From Beroe forskalii (taxonomy: Eukaryota; Ctenophora; Nuda; Beroida; Beroidae), in NCBI GenBank assembly GCA_011033025.1, contig WFMF01000001.1:2037755-2101754 (forward strand): a DNA stretch of 64,000 bases, read 5' to 3'. Within the stretch, counting starts at the first letter, position 1. Every line of letters starts with the position of its first letter. Positions 1 to 14,200 of this stretch are shown here, piece after piece. The notes beneath the pieces were generated by a model that had not been told where the DNA came from, made no database searches, and worked only from the letters and a program-made list of their open reading frames with translations. Made by a program: the position numbers and the translations under genes.

Positions 1-2253
1 ATAGAGGTATAGAGAAACTCCCCAGAAACTTTCTGGAATTGAGAATTCCAACACATTCTCATTCACACAAGGAAGTATTTTCCTGTGAGACATTCCCAAA
101 CACATATTCTATCCGGTAACCAATAGAAATATTCTGAGACGTCATGTTTATCTTCATACGCTGAATGGTTTAGCAAACATCATGTGATTTCTGTGGCTCT
201 TTCCATTGGCTAGAAAACCTCCCACATAGCCCTTGGGCGTTGCCTAGCAACCATCAGTACACTTTAACAAGTCGATACTTCACTACTCATTAAGATTAAC
301 GTGCTTAAAGTTGCTGTGAAAGCATATTTTATTGCAATCAACAACTCCTGAGTTATCTTGAACCATATGATTCATTAAACGTGACTCCCATAAGAATTAT
401 GATTTAACAACCCTTTCAACTCCTGTTAGCCTCAACACTTTTTAATAATCAGCTCAAATGTGTCACATATTTCTCTAGCTTTAGATAAATTCTGCATATT
501 ATTTTACCAATGAGCCTGTGGAATGTCTGGGGATCCTATTTAATTTAAAACCAAGGCTGGCTGTAAACTCTCCTTTCAGGAGACTTCCTGATTCCTCAAA
601 GAGTAAAGACGACATTTCTCATAAGTCCCATGGCTTTATGACGACTTTACACGCACGTTTGAAGTTATCTGTGACATCACACTCTCTTGACAATGGCATC
701 AGTAACACAAACATTCTCATGATAAACACGCACTCTCTCATCACAAACATGACAAACTCATATGAGTCATATGACAAACACTCAGACTTTTCAATTTCAG
801 GGCTGAGTCGGCTTCTCCTTCACAAACGAGTAAGGTGTAAAGCACACCCTGAAACTCTGAAATACCTGACTTAACAACCCTAAACTACTTTACACCCCAG
901 ACTAACGTTACTTTACATTTTACTAAAGTAGTAATGTAAAATGTACCAACTTATGCGGAGTTGTGAGTGTTGAATATTAATAAGTTTTTGATTTATCATT
1001 CAACGGAAAAATTATTAGTAGTGAGTTGTTGAGTGTTGAAGATGGCAAAAATACTGTTCTACTGATAGCATAGTGTGAAGAATGACTGGCAACTGGAATG
1101 TGTTATGAGGCTAGGGATCAGAATCAAAAATGAATCTTATGTTGAAGATAAATATTGGAGAAGGCAACTTACACCTTATACTCTTACGCGCATGATTGTG
1201 AAAGTGATTAAGCTCATCACAAGTTTTACATTCTATCAATTCCTCCCTGTGACTGGTGGCGCAAGGTTTCCCTCACTTCAGGAGTTCTAGAGCTGGATTA
1301 TTCGAATATATTCCACAGTTTGAGCTGGTAATTTCACTCACTGAGATGGCAAGATAACGGCTCACAAATATTTGAATATTCCACAGTTTCAGAGCTGACA
1401 AAACTCACAAACATTCTCCACGGTTACATGACTCATGACACGCTCACTGCATTCACGGTAAGGATTCTTAGTCACATACCACCGCACTCATTGACCACTG
1501 TGCGTCACAACATCAAATATTATACTGAGACATAATACTGACAAATGGCTCAAACAATTAAACAAAAGCCATCGTCTGGAAGTCGGTATATGATTCCACA
1601 TAAAGCATTAAATCCTTAAGGGTTATGAAGTTTGAGAGTTAGATCTCTCATGATACTTCAAATTCTAACGTAGCTATGTCAAGAGTTCTGAGAAGGAATT
1701 TTGTAATTTCCACACGACCACGATTTGTACGTACGTGATAAATAAATGGTATATCCGAGATCTAGGGTATGAAACAGTATACAATCCCAGACTTGAGTTT
1801 AGACTTATCACTTTCTCAGTCACACAATATTATGCCCCAAAATGTTTGAAATTCTTACATATTCTGACTTTCTGAGGCACATAGAATGATATTCTCACGT
1901 ACCTACAGATACCCCACATAACTTGCTCATAACTTGTTAGATTCTCACCCTATTCCCCAGACGGGAGTGTTGCATGAACTCAGTGACATAGTATTCCCCC
2001 TTAACCTCACAGACACCCAATTTATCTACATATCTCACATGCCAACTGACTCATAGCTTGAAATACTATTTCTCACTCTTATAATCCGTTACTAAGACAT
2101 TTTAACATTTCATCTCCCTGTCCTACAACCCTAACCGTCAACCTAACCCTAACCCAGGCCCCAACCTTTGAAATATTTCGAGATAGTAGATACAGTGTCG
2201 TCAGATAAAGTTTCTTGAGATCAAAATTTACTCCGTTCCCCGATAATCCTTAC
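1..2253. other. Left-edge non-coding stretch, probably filamin intron
   Basis: AT-rich sequence with no exon that I can recognise on either strand. The filamin gene on the minus strand must continue beyond its last visible exon (2254-2355), so this is most likely intron. It holds scattered short repeats (a CCACAGTTT..GAGCTG motif near 1312 and 1380) and a short telomere-like CCTAACCCTAACCC at about 2139-2155. The open frames here are short and without motif support. Confidence 0.5.
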
Positions 2254-5200
2254 CTTTCCGTAGACGAGGCTGATGGAGTGGGTTCCAGTCTCGGTTGGTT
2301 TGATTTTCAGGGTGTGGTTACCCTTGTCGTCATCTTCGTGAATAAACTCAAGAACCTGAAGGTGAAATGTATGGGTTTACCTTATTTGTGCATTAATTTA
2401 CCATATTTGGGAAGAATTCCTCGGAATTTACCCAAATATGGCAGCAGTATTTATGAGGAAATAATCGAAATGTTGGGGTGATAAAAAGAATGCTTATGAA
2501 ATATGCGGAGTGGAATATTTCTCAAATTATCACTTTTCACAGTACAACCCATGTGTAAGAATATGTGCATAGTTTTGGGAGACGAATTCACTGCGAGAGA
2601 AATGTCAGTGAGAATTATCGTTTCATTTTGAGATGAGAGGACTCAGAATTTATCATCAGATTTGGAGCAAACCGACAAAAATTCTGCTCAAATAACCTTT
2701 GAATAAATTGAATAGAATTGGTAAGATTTCATACCTTGCCGGATGGTGAAATGACTTGGGGCTCCAGTTTTCCCTCCCCGGCAGCCGAGGTGTCTATGTT
2801 GAAGACAGGGGAGTCTCCTATCCTGATCACTTGAGCTGAGGGGGGTAAGGTGAGCGGGTGTGAGAGAACAAATTAAGGACGAATGCCAAATTTTCTGGCT
2901 TAAATTTTCCTTGAATCAGAGATTGATGGGGAGTGGAATTATCTAATTTTGGGCTTCAGAGAATCTTGTGAAACGATATTATCTCGAGACTAAGTAAATC
3001 TGAGAACTCACCAAGTCCGGAGACCTTGACCTTGGAAGCGTCCACTTTGGGACTGATCTTGACTTTGTAGGGAGCGTTGGGGAGGGGCATTCCCCCGAAG
3101 TTGATGGCAACGTTGTACATTCCGAACTTGGGGGGTTTGTAGGACACGTACTGCTCTCCCTTGCCGTCCTGTTCCACGTTGTGGGGCACCGGTAAACTGC
3201 GTGGAGTGGCAGTGTGAGATTAGCGATAATTTGGGCAGGCAAAGGGGTTGCAAAATATGCAAGCTGCTAGATTTTTCAAAGAACTTAGATGTATCTATGA
3301 GAAGTTAAATCTTAAATATCAAACACTTTTTTTCCCAGCTCATCCTCTAAGACTCACCTATCTGGTCCCACAATCTCAACTTTAGGCTCAGCAGGGCCAG
3401 CATCCTTGTAGTGAATCTTAAACCAGGCATTCTCTCCGGGCAGAACATTGTCCCCCGTCAGACCTGGGCCCTCAACCGTCACTTTCTTAGGGTCCACCTT
3501 GTTCCGGGGGCCGTCCCCAAAGATCTTGACGCTGAATGGGGCCTTAGGGACCTCAACTCCGCAGAAGGTGACGTTCACTGTGTACTCGCCTTCTTCCTTA
3601 GGGAATGGCGTGTTAACACTAACAGAATCTAGGGCAAAATCGTAAAGAAAATTTCCTTGTTTTGAATTTTGGAACAAACGCTGTGGTACAACTAGGCTTA
3701 GTCTTAGGACTATGTTATGACTGCATCAACACAACATTTCTTTTTAACAATCGGTGTTCTTTGTTGACTAAGGCTTGCTGTGAGTCATATTAGTCTAACT
3801 CTAACACACAAATTCTTAACACACAAAATATTGACTTTGATCTCCGTAACTTAGTTATTCCCACATGTAACACACACTTCACTGTTCTTGGTCCTACACT
3901 TTCGGTCAAAGTGTCAAAAAGATTAGAAGGTTGAGAATGATGTCATAATCATAGTTTAGAATAGTAAATTTATTAAGTCGCACTGCTTCAGCGTTTTTGC
4001 AACCTTTGCTCCTAATTCTTTCTCCGAAGGTGTAAATGTTCATTCCTCAGATAATAATTCCTTGTGTTCGCATAATACCTACATTATTATATGCCGTTTA
4101 GGGTTGTAAAACGTTAGAATGTCATCAGCACTGGGTACATGACAGAGAGAGGAGGTTTCATCACATTCTAAACTTCTCAAAGAGAAATTAAGCCCTTTAA
4201 GGTCATCAACTGCATACTTAAAACATGATAATGACGTCATTCTCAATAGCCTAACATTCGTGTGGGGAACTCTTTATATGAAGGAATGACACATAAATTC
4301 GAAATCTAGAGAAATAGGGAATACGCCCGTTGGTAGGGTGGAATGATGAAAAGGAAACGGAATGCGGTACAATAATCGCAGCGAACATTCGAAATTCAGG
4401 CGAGGGTGGAACCATGTGGGTTAGTGATGGAGGTTGTGGGGGATGAACTGATCACTAAATGGTCGAATCACCATGGCTTCCTCCAACACCATGGTAAAAC
4501 AAAAACATATAAAGGAATTCAATCCTCAAGCATACCCTATATGGTTATATTGATCACCATGACAACGTGTTACCTTAGGGAAGTAACCCCATGGTTACCA
4601 AGGCAACGCTTTACCTTACGGAAGCAACCCCCATGGTTGCCATGACAACGCGTTACCTTAGGGAAGTAAGCCCCCGTGTAGATCCCGGGCGTATCTCCCG
4701 TCACTCCGTACTCCACTTTGACGGGATCTGTGCCCTCCGGTCCCTCCACCGTCACGGTGACATCCCCAGTCCCGCACTTGCTGGCGTCTATCTCGAACTC
4801 TGCGGGTTTTCCGGGCAGGAGACCCACTCCCGAGATACCGGGCCCGCGGGCAATGGCCTGAAATGAGAGGGGGAAGTTAGGTTAACTGATTCTTAAGCAA
4901 TGACCTGGAATAAGGATGGCGGAAATGTCAGATTCAGAGGGCTTCCTGAAATGGAGGGGTAATTTCAATGTCAGGTGTGAGCGTTGATTTTGTTTCAAAG
5001 ATTGTAATGAACCCAGTAGAATATTCCACCATGACGTAAAATGCCTAAAATTTTCTGGTCTCAGTATATCGATATCGATGCTTCGCATTTTCTGCAGCAT
5101 CGAACTTGATATTACTCAGTGTTGAGTGTCACAAATTAGACGCCACTTGTCTCCTGTCAATAACTGAAGCCTGAATACCTTGAATAATGTTGAAATAAAG

Positions 5201-8200
5201 ACACTTCTACACTGCAACTAAAATATCTTTCCCTACTCCTACAGCCTTCATTATGTAGAAAATACACCGGTTTATAATTCAATGTCACAAAGTGTTTCAA
5301 TTATATTTGAATTTCTATAGCTTCGTAATAAATTATTTGTTTTCTTGATGACCGTCTAATTTGTAATGCTGACACTTGTTCATGAATATTCATCAAATGT
5401 CCAACAAAATATTCGCCGAAAAATAATAAAAAATAGTGTTCGCTGGAATTTGTATTTTTCGGCATTTTTGAATGATTTACTAGGAATACATTTGTCAGCC
5501 ACGCTCAACCTTAGAGGACTTTATGGCAGTTAATACGTAAATACACGTAAACACATTGACCAACTTCAAACACGCTAAGAGAGTTGATGAAGACTGAAAA
5601 CTGCTCATCCCTAACATTCAATATTCGCTAATATATCGCATGATACAAATATTACATGGGTTTCACTGTAAAATGGTAAGAATTTGGCACAAATAATAAA
5701 TCGTATGATTTGAGGGGTATCCCTTGACATTTTGTACCATTCTCATCACAGAGCACGAAGTATGAAGACCTTACAACTCGAAGGAATAATTATCGTAGTG
5801 TTTAACTTTCTTGAAATCACGTTTAAGAAGCCAGCTTCTGCAGTTTTATGAAGCTGCCTCTACTTATGGTAGGATTTAGCAGTCTGACACAGGCTGTAAC
5901 AGTGGCATTACACCTGATTTCAATAAAGATCGCCTGTGATTTGCATGGAAAAGAATTAGAACCCTCCATAGACTTAAGGTTCCCATACTAAAGCATTCCT
6001 ATTAATTCAGTCGCTGACAAAATTCATGATGAGGACTTACTGTAGATGTTAAGGAAATATTACAATTTCGGTGGCATATTTTAGCAGAAAAAGTTGAATT
6101 ATTCAGAATATGTGTATATGCTTTTCTGTTCATATTTCTCACCCTATTTGGGTAGACAACAGGAGCTCCTTCCTTCACTTTGGCATCCAGGAAACCACTC
6201 AAATACGTCATGTTGGACAAGTCGTCCGCCTGAAAAGGAGAGAAAAATTTCAATTTTGGTGTACAAAAATGTCCATTTTGGTTTCCAGCCCTTCTGTATC
6301 AAGATATCAGACACGCAAAAGAAGCCCAGTATATGCAGAGGATTGCCTGCTAGATTAGCTTCCACAAAGTTTCGACTCTTGAAAACTTCGAGTCTTTACT
6401 TCTAACTTTCTAGAAGAAGCCTTACACCCACAAATAGTTACATTTCTGTGACGCAGTTTATCAATTCGTGCTACCAGTAGCTACTTACAAATCCAATAAC
6501 ATATTCCCAGAGATGCATGAAGTTCGTATTGGAAGAGCAGAAATATAAAATATTTGATGCCATTGGGTGTTGCCACTTCAATAATTTGATCGGTTTGGTA
6601 AGCTACATACTTTGTGCTGGCAAAAAGCCAAAATCAATGTACCCTGTACTCTTGTAGAGCGGACCAATCATTTCAGGTTTGCCCCACAATTGAGCCCCCA
6701 CAATTTCAGGAACTGCATTAAACCATCCTCTATTTCAGGTGTGTATCAACCCGCACTATTTCACTTTCAGGTTTGTACAAAACCCCACTACTTCAGATTT
6801 GTATTGTACAGAGTACGAACCCTGAACAGTTAACCCCCAATATTTCAGATGTATATGAACTCCCACTATTTTGGGTTTGCATGAATATCCCCATTATTCC
6901 CTGAAATTACTCACCCCAGTGCTGGCCATGTCCTCTGGAGCCAGTAACTCAGGCACTCCTAGCCAGGTTTTGGCAAGGTTCATGGCATGCCTCGTGTTTT
7001 CCACCTTGTCGTCAGGGTTCAGAACAGCGTGGTTTGGGATGAGGCCGGGGGCTATGCAGTTCACCAGACACGCCAATAACGATCCTAGGGTGGAATAAAG
7101 GGGTTATTTTGAGATGGGGTTGATAAAAAATCTCATTTCACACTTTTATATTTTAATTTTGTTGGTTATCTTCACAAATACTTTGTATCTAATTGTCATA
7201 AGATGAAAGATATTGTGACAGATTGATTCATAATTGGCACATGAATGCAGGTCACAAAGAATTTCTGTCATTGAGAAATCCACAAGGGAATTATTTACCA
7301 TCCGTCCAGTCCGACGTGAAATTCGTTGCCTTTTTGCCGCTCGGCCGAAGCTTTTGGTTGATTTTATTGAGGAGCTGCTTCTTTGGACCTCCGCCAGAGT
7401 TGTCATCCTTTAGGTTTGCCGCAATCTGATAGTTTATTTGCATAATTATAAAATTTACTGTGATAATAATATTTACAGAAAAAACTACATTTTTACAGCT
7501 ACATAATATGTAAATGTAGTTTTACATCAAAAATATCTATAAATTCAATAGCGGCGAAGTTTCAATTTTTACACAGTAATTCTTTTGACAGTAACTTACT
7601 GTCAGGTCCAATATACCTCTTGATGCTCAATTTATACATAAGGCTCTGGGCAGGATGAGTATAAGTTTAAAATCATTTCCATGCTCATTTTTCCTTTCAT
7701 TCACCTGATAGTTGAAGATGAGGGTCCAGATGAGACCGAGGGTTAGCTTCATGTTTCCATCCATGATATCCGTGCTGTCGATGTTCACTATCTTGATGCC
7801 TTCTCCCTTCATGAAATTGAAAGAGGCGAGCACGTTCTCCATTTTCTGGGCGTTGATTCTCGGCTTCTTGGTATAGCGCCTGTGAGAGAAGGTTGTAAAT
7901 GTAGACCGAAGGCCATGCTATAGGACAAAAGTGTGCAGTTTTGTAGGATAAAAACGGGCAGTTTGTCATGGATTTATGAGCGTATTTGTTATAATTTTTA
8001 TTCTCCAGGGGTTTTCCGGCTATTTTTTGACAGTGGGTGGGATTGCAATTTATGTGGAAAGTTGTGCGCGCGCGAGGGTAGCGTAAAATTCGGCGGGATC
8101 CTTATGAGATTATGTTTTATGTAGTGAGTTTTTGGCATTCGACATGTCTCTCACATTTCCGACATTTTCTGCGGAAAACATAATTGCCACAAAAGCTTAA

Positions 8201-11200
8201 ACTGCAACATTGTAAGGCAACAATGCCACAAGTGTAGCATTAGACTGAGAGATAAACGAAAGGCTTCCCTTGTAACAAATCAGTCTAAGTGCTCACACAC
8301 TCACAATACACACATACTCTTGTATCACCCTGGCCTTTATAATATAGAAGCTTAGAGTGTACAGTGTCCACATACAAGCAAAATATAGAGTGAGTTTTTA
8401 TCATGTTTAACTTTCCTGAGGCCAGTATAATCAGTGATAATGAATCTCACAGTCATAACAACCCCATCAGCTCAATGGACTGTTTTCCCCTATATATCCC
8501 ACTCCGCATGTACAGAAAACACTCCCAACTGGAGAGCTGTTTAACCTTAAGTATCTGACTACAACCCCATCAGCTTAATGACATGGTTTCCCAATTCCCA
8601 TCACAGTATCCCACTCTCTGCTATTTTCCCTGATGACTCCTATCTCACTCTATCTGCATACACACTCAATACACTCCCATCAGTTGGGGAGCAGGATAAC
8701 ACGTTAACGCCTCCAAGTGAGCCTCCCAGCCTTCACCACCTCACACAACCTGATACTCATATTCGGGAAATATATAGGCGAGAAAACGTCAACAATTGTA
8801 TATGTTAATGCCTGATAATGACGTCATTATCAAAATGATACACTTGTGTTTTGTGACCTATTCTGAGACCTTGCTCATGCTGTAAAATGTGATACGTTCC
8901 CCAATATGGTAGCTTTGTCTCCCTTAGAAATATAACACTTTGATAATCTATTATATTTAAATTTCTAAAATTATTTTACAGCCAATTATCAATGAGAATA
9001 TTGAGCTGGTGAAAGTTGCTAAATTAGCACGAACCGGTAATTGATTTTAATTAGAAAAGAGAGAATTATATTTCTCTCAGAACTAAATTTTATCCCGTTT
9101 TTCATAATAAAACGATGGAAATAAAAAATTATATTCCATGCTTTGTCATCATTTATTGCAGCTCCTGTTTCTCAGCAAGCCGGAATGCTTTTCAAGGATT
9201 TCCGGTGGCCAATGCTTTTTGCCGGACTCTCAACGCCTCGTATCAGTATGTGTGTTTTTAAACAGCAACACAATATAAGAATATATTATTATTAAAGTGA
9301 GTACAATCGGTATAGAACTCTCAGCTCCTATCCAGGTTCATTGTGCCGTCTAGCGCTCTATTGTGTGATACTCACTGCTAAAATATAATCCGGCAAAAAT
9401 AATAGGTGTCTAACGTCATTAAAACACTACTTTGAGCTTTCATAATGACGTAATCGTTGGTGAATATATTTTCCAGTGGGAGCCTTATAATATTGACCGT
9501 AAGGAGCCTGAAAGCACCTAGACGGTAACATTTCGAGATAATGAGCTGCGCATTTAAAAATAGAAGCTAAAGACTACGAGGGACGTAGTACTATGGTGTT
9601 ATTAGAGTTTGAATAATGAATAGTGAATAATATGTGCTGATTATGTAAAATGTTGTTTACTACGTCTGTAAGACCTATTGTGTATTGTAAGTATGGCATT
9701 GGGAATATATTCAAAAATTTATGATCACAGTTTGAATTTTAAATCAGCCAGTCAAAAACATGATTGTCTACGAGTGTCTGAACATGATAGTTCACAGGCT
9801 GCTCGTGGCCGATATTAAACGTCAAAACTTGAAAAAGATGCCAAGTTCAGACTAGAATCAACGTTTGGAGATTAGAACTTGAATAAACCTGGTAGACTGG
9901 AAGATTAGACATAGGAAAAACAACTAATTGACCCTGCCACCAGTCAACTCCAAGCTAGTTCCTTACCTGCCGATTGACTTGTGAGAAAGCACTTCTAGAA
10001 GGTTGATGAGCGCTAATCCATCCCCCAAATCATCTGTGATATTCTCAATCTCTAGCTTCCTGTGCTTTAAGTGCTCGTTCATCCACCTCTTAAAGGTCTT
10101 CTCTTGGATCCTGATCCAACCAACATTCTCACTGAAAGGGTGAAGAAGGATGAGGATCGGAAAATATTTCCTTGCGTTTGAAAAATGGGTTGATCTCTTA
10201 TTATAGGTGGTCGTAAGTAAGATTAAAGAAAATATTGTTCGTCCTCCACAAAAAACAATTGTGAGGTTTTCTCAGTTTATTCCCTTATCTTCTCGGATAT
10301 GATAAATTACTTTTTATACATTGTATACATTGTTATACATTGCATTAGTATACACATTTAATAAGCGTGACTTGAGCCAGTATACCTACACATATTATAT
10401 TTTAAACGACATATCTCATTAAAGCAAGCTCTCAGCGGTATTCAAATACCGAATATATTCGCCATCAGGTGTGAGAGGAAAAAAGGCCTTTACTCGTCAT
10501 CAATTATCCATGTTAAGCTATGATAATGTCGTCATCAGAACTTCCAATCATTCATTCAGAGCCCGATATCCTCTTGATGAAGTGCGAATGATTTGTCATG
10601 ACAGATAGAAGCCATAAAAAGTTGAGAACAAATAACTTCTGCAGCTCTGCACAAAATAAAATATCTTGAATATGAAATTGGTGGATGTACAGAAAAAAGC
10701 AGCGGAAATCTAAAATTCTTGGTTAAAATTATGCCTGCCAGGGATGTATAATTTATCTCAGGTCCTAGAAAGTCTTGTTTTGTGATATATTTATCATTTC
10801 AAAAAGCACCAAATTAAGTTTTTCTTTTCAACACCCCTATATCAAATCCAGCCGAAGTTTTTTGGGCTGAGCTACCAAAAGCTTACGTGTTCTTCCTGCA
10901 AACTATACAAAATTTACCCGCCCAAATACATTTACTATCATTATCGTTGAGATAAGAAACCAACTGATAAGAGTATATTGAATCTTTACTCTTCGTCTTT
11001 GTACATATTATAGTGCCGATATTCTGTCACACCATATTATTTGCTGACACAAAATGTCAACAATCCCCAGTGGAATTTACCCTTATATGGGACCAGGAAA
11101 TTTTAGAAATAAGAGCATTTTAGGGCTACAATGTACATTGTACAATATACAATGTACTAAGGCTGACCCGATCACGTGAACGGTTGCCAATGGCAACATG

Positions 11201-14200
11201 ACCATATAAGGCAATAATTCTCACCTGATCACGTCATCTAGGTAACACTGACGCTCGTCTTCGTTAACTTGCTGCGTCATGCTTACAGGTCCTGAAATGG
11301 AAACGCTGCCATTGTAGTGCGTGGGATGCATGGAGAGGATGCATGGAGAGGATGCATGGATGCGTTTGAGGAAGATGGATTGCCAAAAAACTTTCTAATA
11401 CTTGTAGGGGTTGTAAATTAAAACATAACCCATCGTTAGAAATAACTTAAAAATCTGTGGCTGACTCACAGACTCACAGACATCTAAGTCACGCTTACAT
11501 CACCACAAACCACTCTATAACCACACTAGAGTTTTCTCACAATGACGAAATGTCGGTTATTAGACCAGTTTTGGTATATCTAATTTTGGGCGAGGCCCTT
11601 TTTCTCACCCTGTCATGCAGTATCATGTTTCTTTCGGGTTGTTATGCGAATGTACACTGGCTGAATTTATAAATGACTCAGCCATTCATTATTAGGAAGT
11701 TTCCAATAATAACGAAATGAGCCATTATTTTGCTAGGTGTGGTCAGGTGTTTTAGAGTCTACCCATTCCTCATTAACATTGTTTGGTCATTCCAACTCAC
11801 GAGTAATTTGATTATGTCCCAGTGGTGTTTCAAATAAGTGTCTGAGGATTATATTTGAGCGAGCTTCAATAGCATTATAGAGTGGTTGTAAGATCCTATC
11901 AAAATTGATAATGAGGGTTGGATGAAGAAAATCACTGCATGAATGGAATTTTAGACAACAGAATTCCCGGCTATCAAACATTTAGGGCTCTAAGTCTATT
12001 GAACCAGAAAGCTTACGACGGATTTTTGAAGTTAAAAGGCGTGTTAAGCACCAGTGATTCACCAATGAACCCGGTTCACTGACCTTCAGTCAACCAGAAA
12101 ACCGGCTCCAGTATTTTCCTTCCATTAGGTTCAAAGAATCATTATGTTGCCAGCCCCTCATGAGACATATTATTTTGCCACACAGAAATCTAAAATAATA
12201 GACACTAATATTTTCATTTATACATGAATTATTAATCCTGAGGCCGCACGTGACTTTTGGAGAGTTCCAAGTCTTAGCTACCATCAATTTACCATTGCAT
12301 TTGACTATAACAAGGCTGACACTAAAACCAGTCCATTTCACGACACTCAATCCCAAATAAGCTAATAATAATATTTGACCTCCACTATCCACACGAAGGT
12401 TCGGGTTCGAGTATGGGTTATGGTTAGGGTTATGGATAGGATAATGGTTTGAGTGAGGGTCAGGGCGTTGGTAGTTGGGGTCAGGACATCCGACAAAATG
12501 CCGTGAGGTTTGAGGACAATTCTGTGGCAGACTCCGAGCAGCCTGCCACAGAAGGTCACGTGATTTGAAAAATGTGAGTTGAATAAAACGGAAACAAGTG
12601 ATGATTGAAATCTGTCACGATCGAGCAACACTTAACGTTAAAATTTCAATTTTATGACCTTAACAAACAATTAAAACATACAAACTGCGACCGATTGAAA
12701 TAAGTCTACTCACATCAAACCACTAACATGAAGGGTTTGTTCGTTGTTCTTTATGGTATCACAACTCAGAGACTCCTGATTCTGGCAGGAAGCAAGCCAA
12801 AGAATGTACGAGATATGGACAAACCCTACCAAATGCGATATGATACACAAACACTTGTGTAACAACGAGAGTATATCACGAATACAAAATATTTCCTTGG
12901 GGTATAATATTTCCACCAAGAAATATACCCGTGTAAATAAAACTATAAAAACTCGTACGGCACACGCGAGAGCAGGGTTATGATATTTCCTGCAAAAACT
13001 CGGCTCACATGCAAACACTGAGAGAGAGGGATGTTAGGAGTATAGAATATATATATGCGAGCGCTGAGCAACTACTACTACTGCTGCAAGTGTTAAACTT
13101 GATGACAGTACCAGAGACCCGAGTCACGTGACATGTCACATGGCAAATCCCTGGCTTCCTATTGGTCGAAGGGGTGTCACGTGGTAGCGTGCTGATTTCT
13201 GATTGGTCGATTGTATAATGTAATATATATAATACCTATTTCTATAAGAGATATTTGACTGTAAAACATATGTGAAGGTGGGTGTAGGACGATGGAAAAG
13301 TTAACAGTTGGATGTTGTTCGGGAAAATACAAGACAATCCCCGCAGGCCTAAAAGGGTCAAAAATGGGATGTTTCGTATTAAATTTATTTTCAACGGATG
13401 TACAAATAATATTGGAGGCAGGTATTTCTCCACTCAGAATATATGTTCCCCGATTTAAATTACCTCTGTCTTCAGTTTTCATTATGTCGAAGCCGTATTA
13501 TTTCCTGATTTATATACGCATTGAATGTATTACATCGGAAGTGACTTGGGAACACAGCATTTCACTTTCATTTTATACCCATTGGGATGAGAGGAATTTG
13601 CCAATTTACGAGTCAAGTGGCAACCTTAGAATAGGAAGATTTGGAAGATAAGTTAAATACGTAGATAGGCTTCCTTAAAGTCCTAAAATGGACTTTTCCG
13701 TCGAATATATGATACGGCGAGATGCTGAAATATAAAAAATCAGCATAATTTCGAGCTAATATATTTAAATTCATACCTGAGCTAAGCTGTTGAGTTGCGT
13801 TTTTATATTTACAGTCATTCTACACTTTCTACGACCATAATATTTAGTGTTGAGTATACTGAAACTCGGGCACGTGCAAAGAGTAGGCGGTCGAGAGTGG
13901 CATCATTATCATAGCTCGAAATGGGAAATTGTTGACGATTAAACGCCTATTTCTTGAGGCAGACAATTAAAATAGTGATGAGTACATACTGAAATTAAGC
14001 AAATTTACCGCCACTGACACACATATATTCACATATTTCTTATCGGAAGTACTCGGAACATATTTCAAAGCTCTGGCACTTTCGTGGTGGCTACCAAAAT
14101 AACTTATACGACGAGCTTATACGAGACGGCATCAGGGTCAAAGCCAAGTCCGGGATATTTCGGTAGTCAATATGGCCCTGATTAACATAGTCCTTATTTT

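Noticed and set aside
2130..2160. Telomere-like CCCTAA repeats
   Set aside because: Only two to three imperfect units; too short to claim an interstitial telomere array.
12395..12450. tRNA-like GGTTCGAG box B and TTAGGG-like repeats
   Set aside because: No cloverleaf could be formed around the GGTTCGAG, and the TTAGGG-like units are degenerate.
12710..13018. 102-codon hydrophobic minus-strand frame
   Set aside because: No family resemblance and no consistent exon to join; lies in the putative first filamin intron.
13292..13651. 119-codon plus-strand frame
   Set aside because: No domain, and an opposite-strand frame is also open; probably chance in AT-rich DNA.
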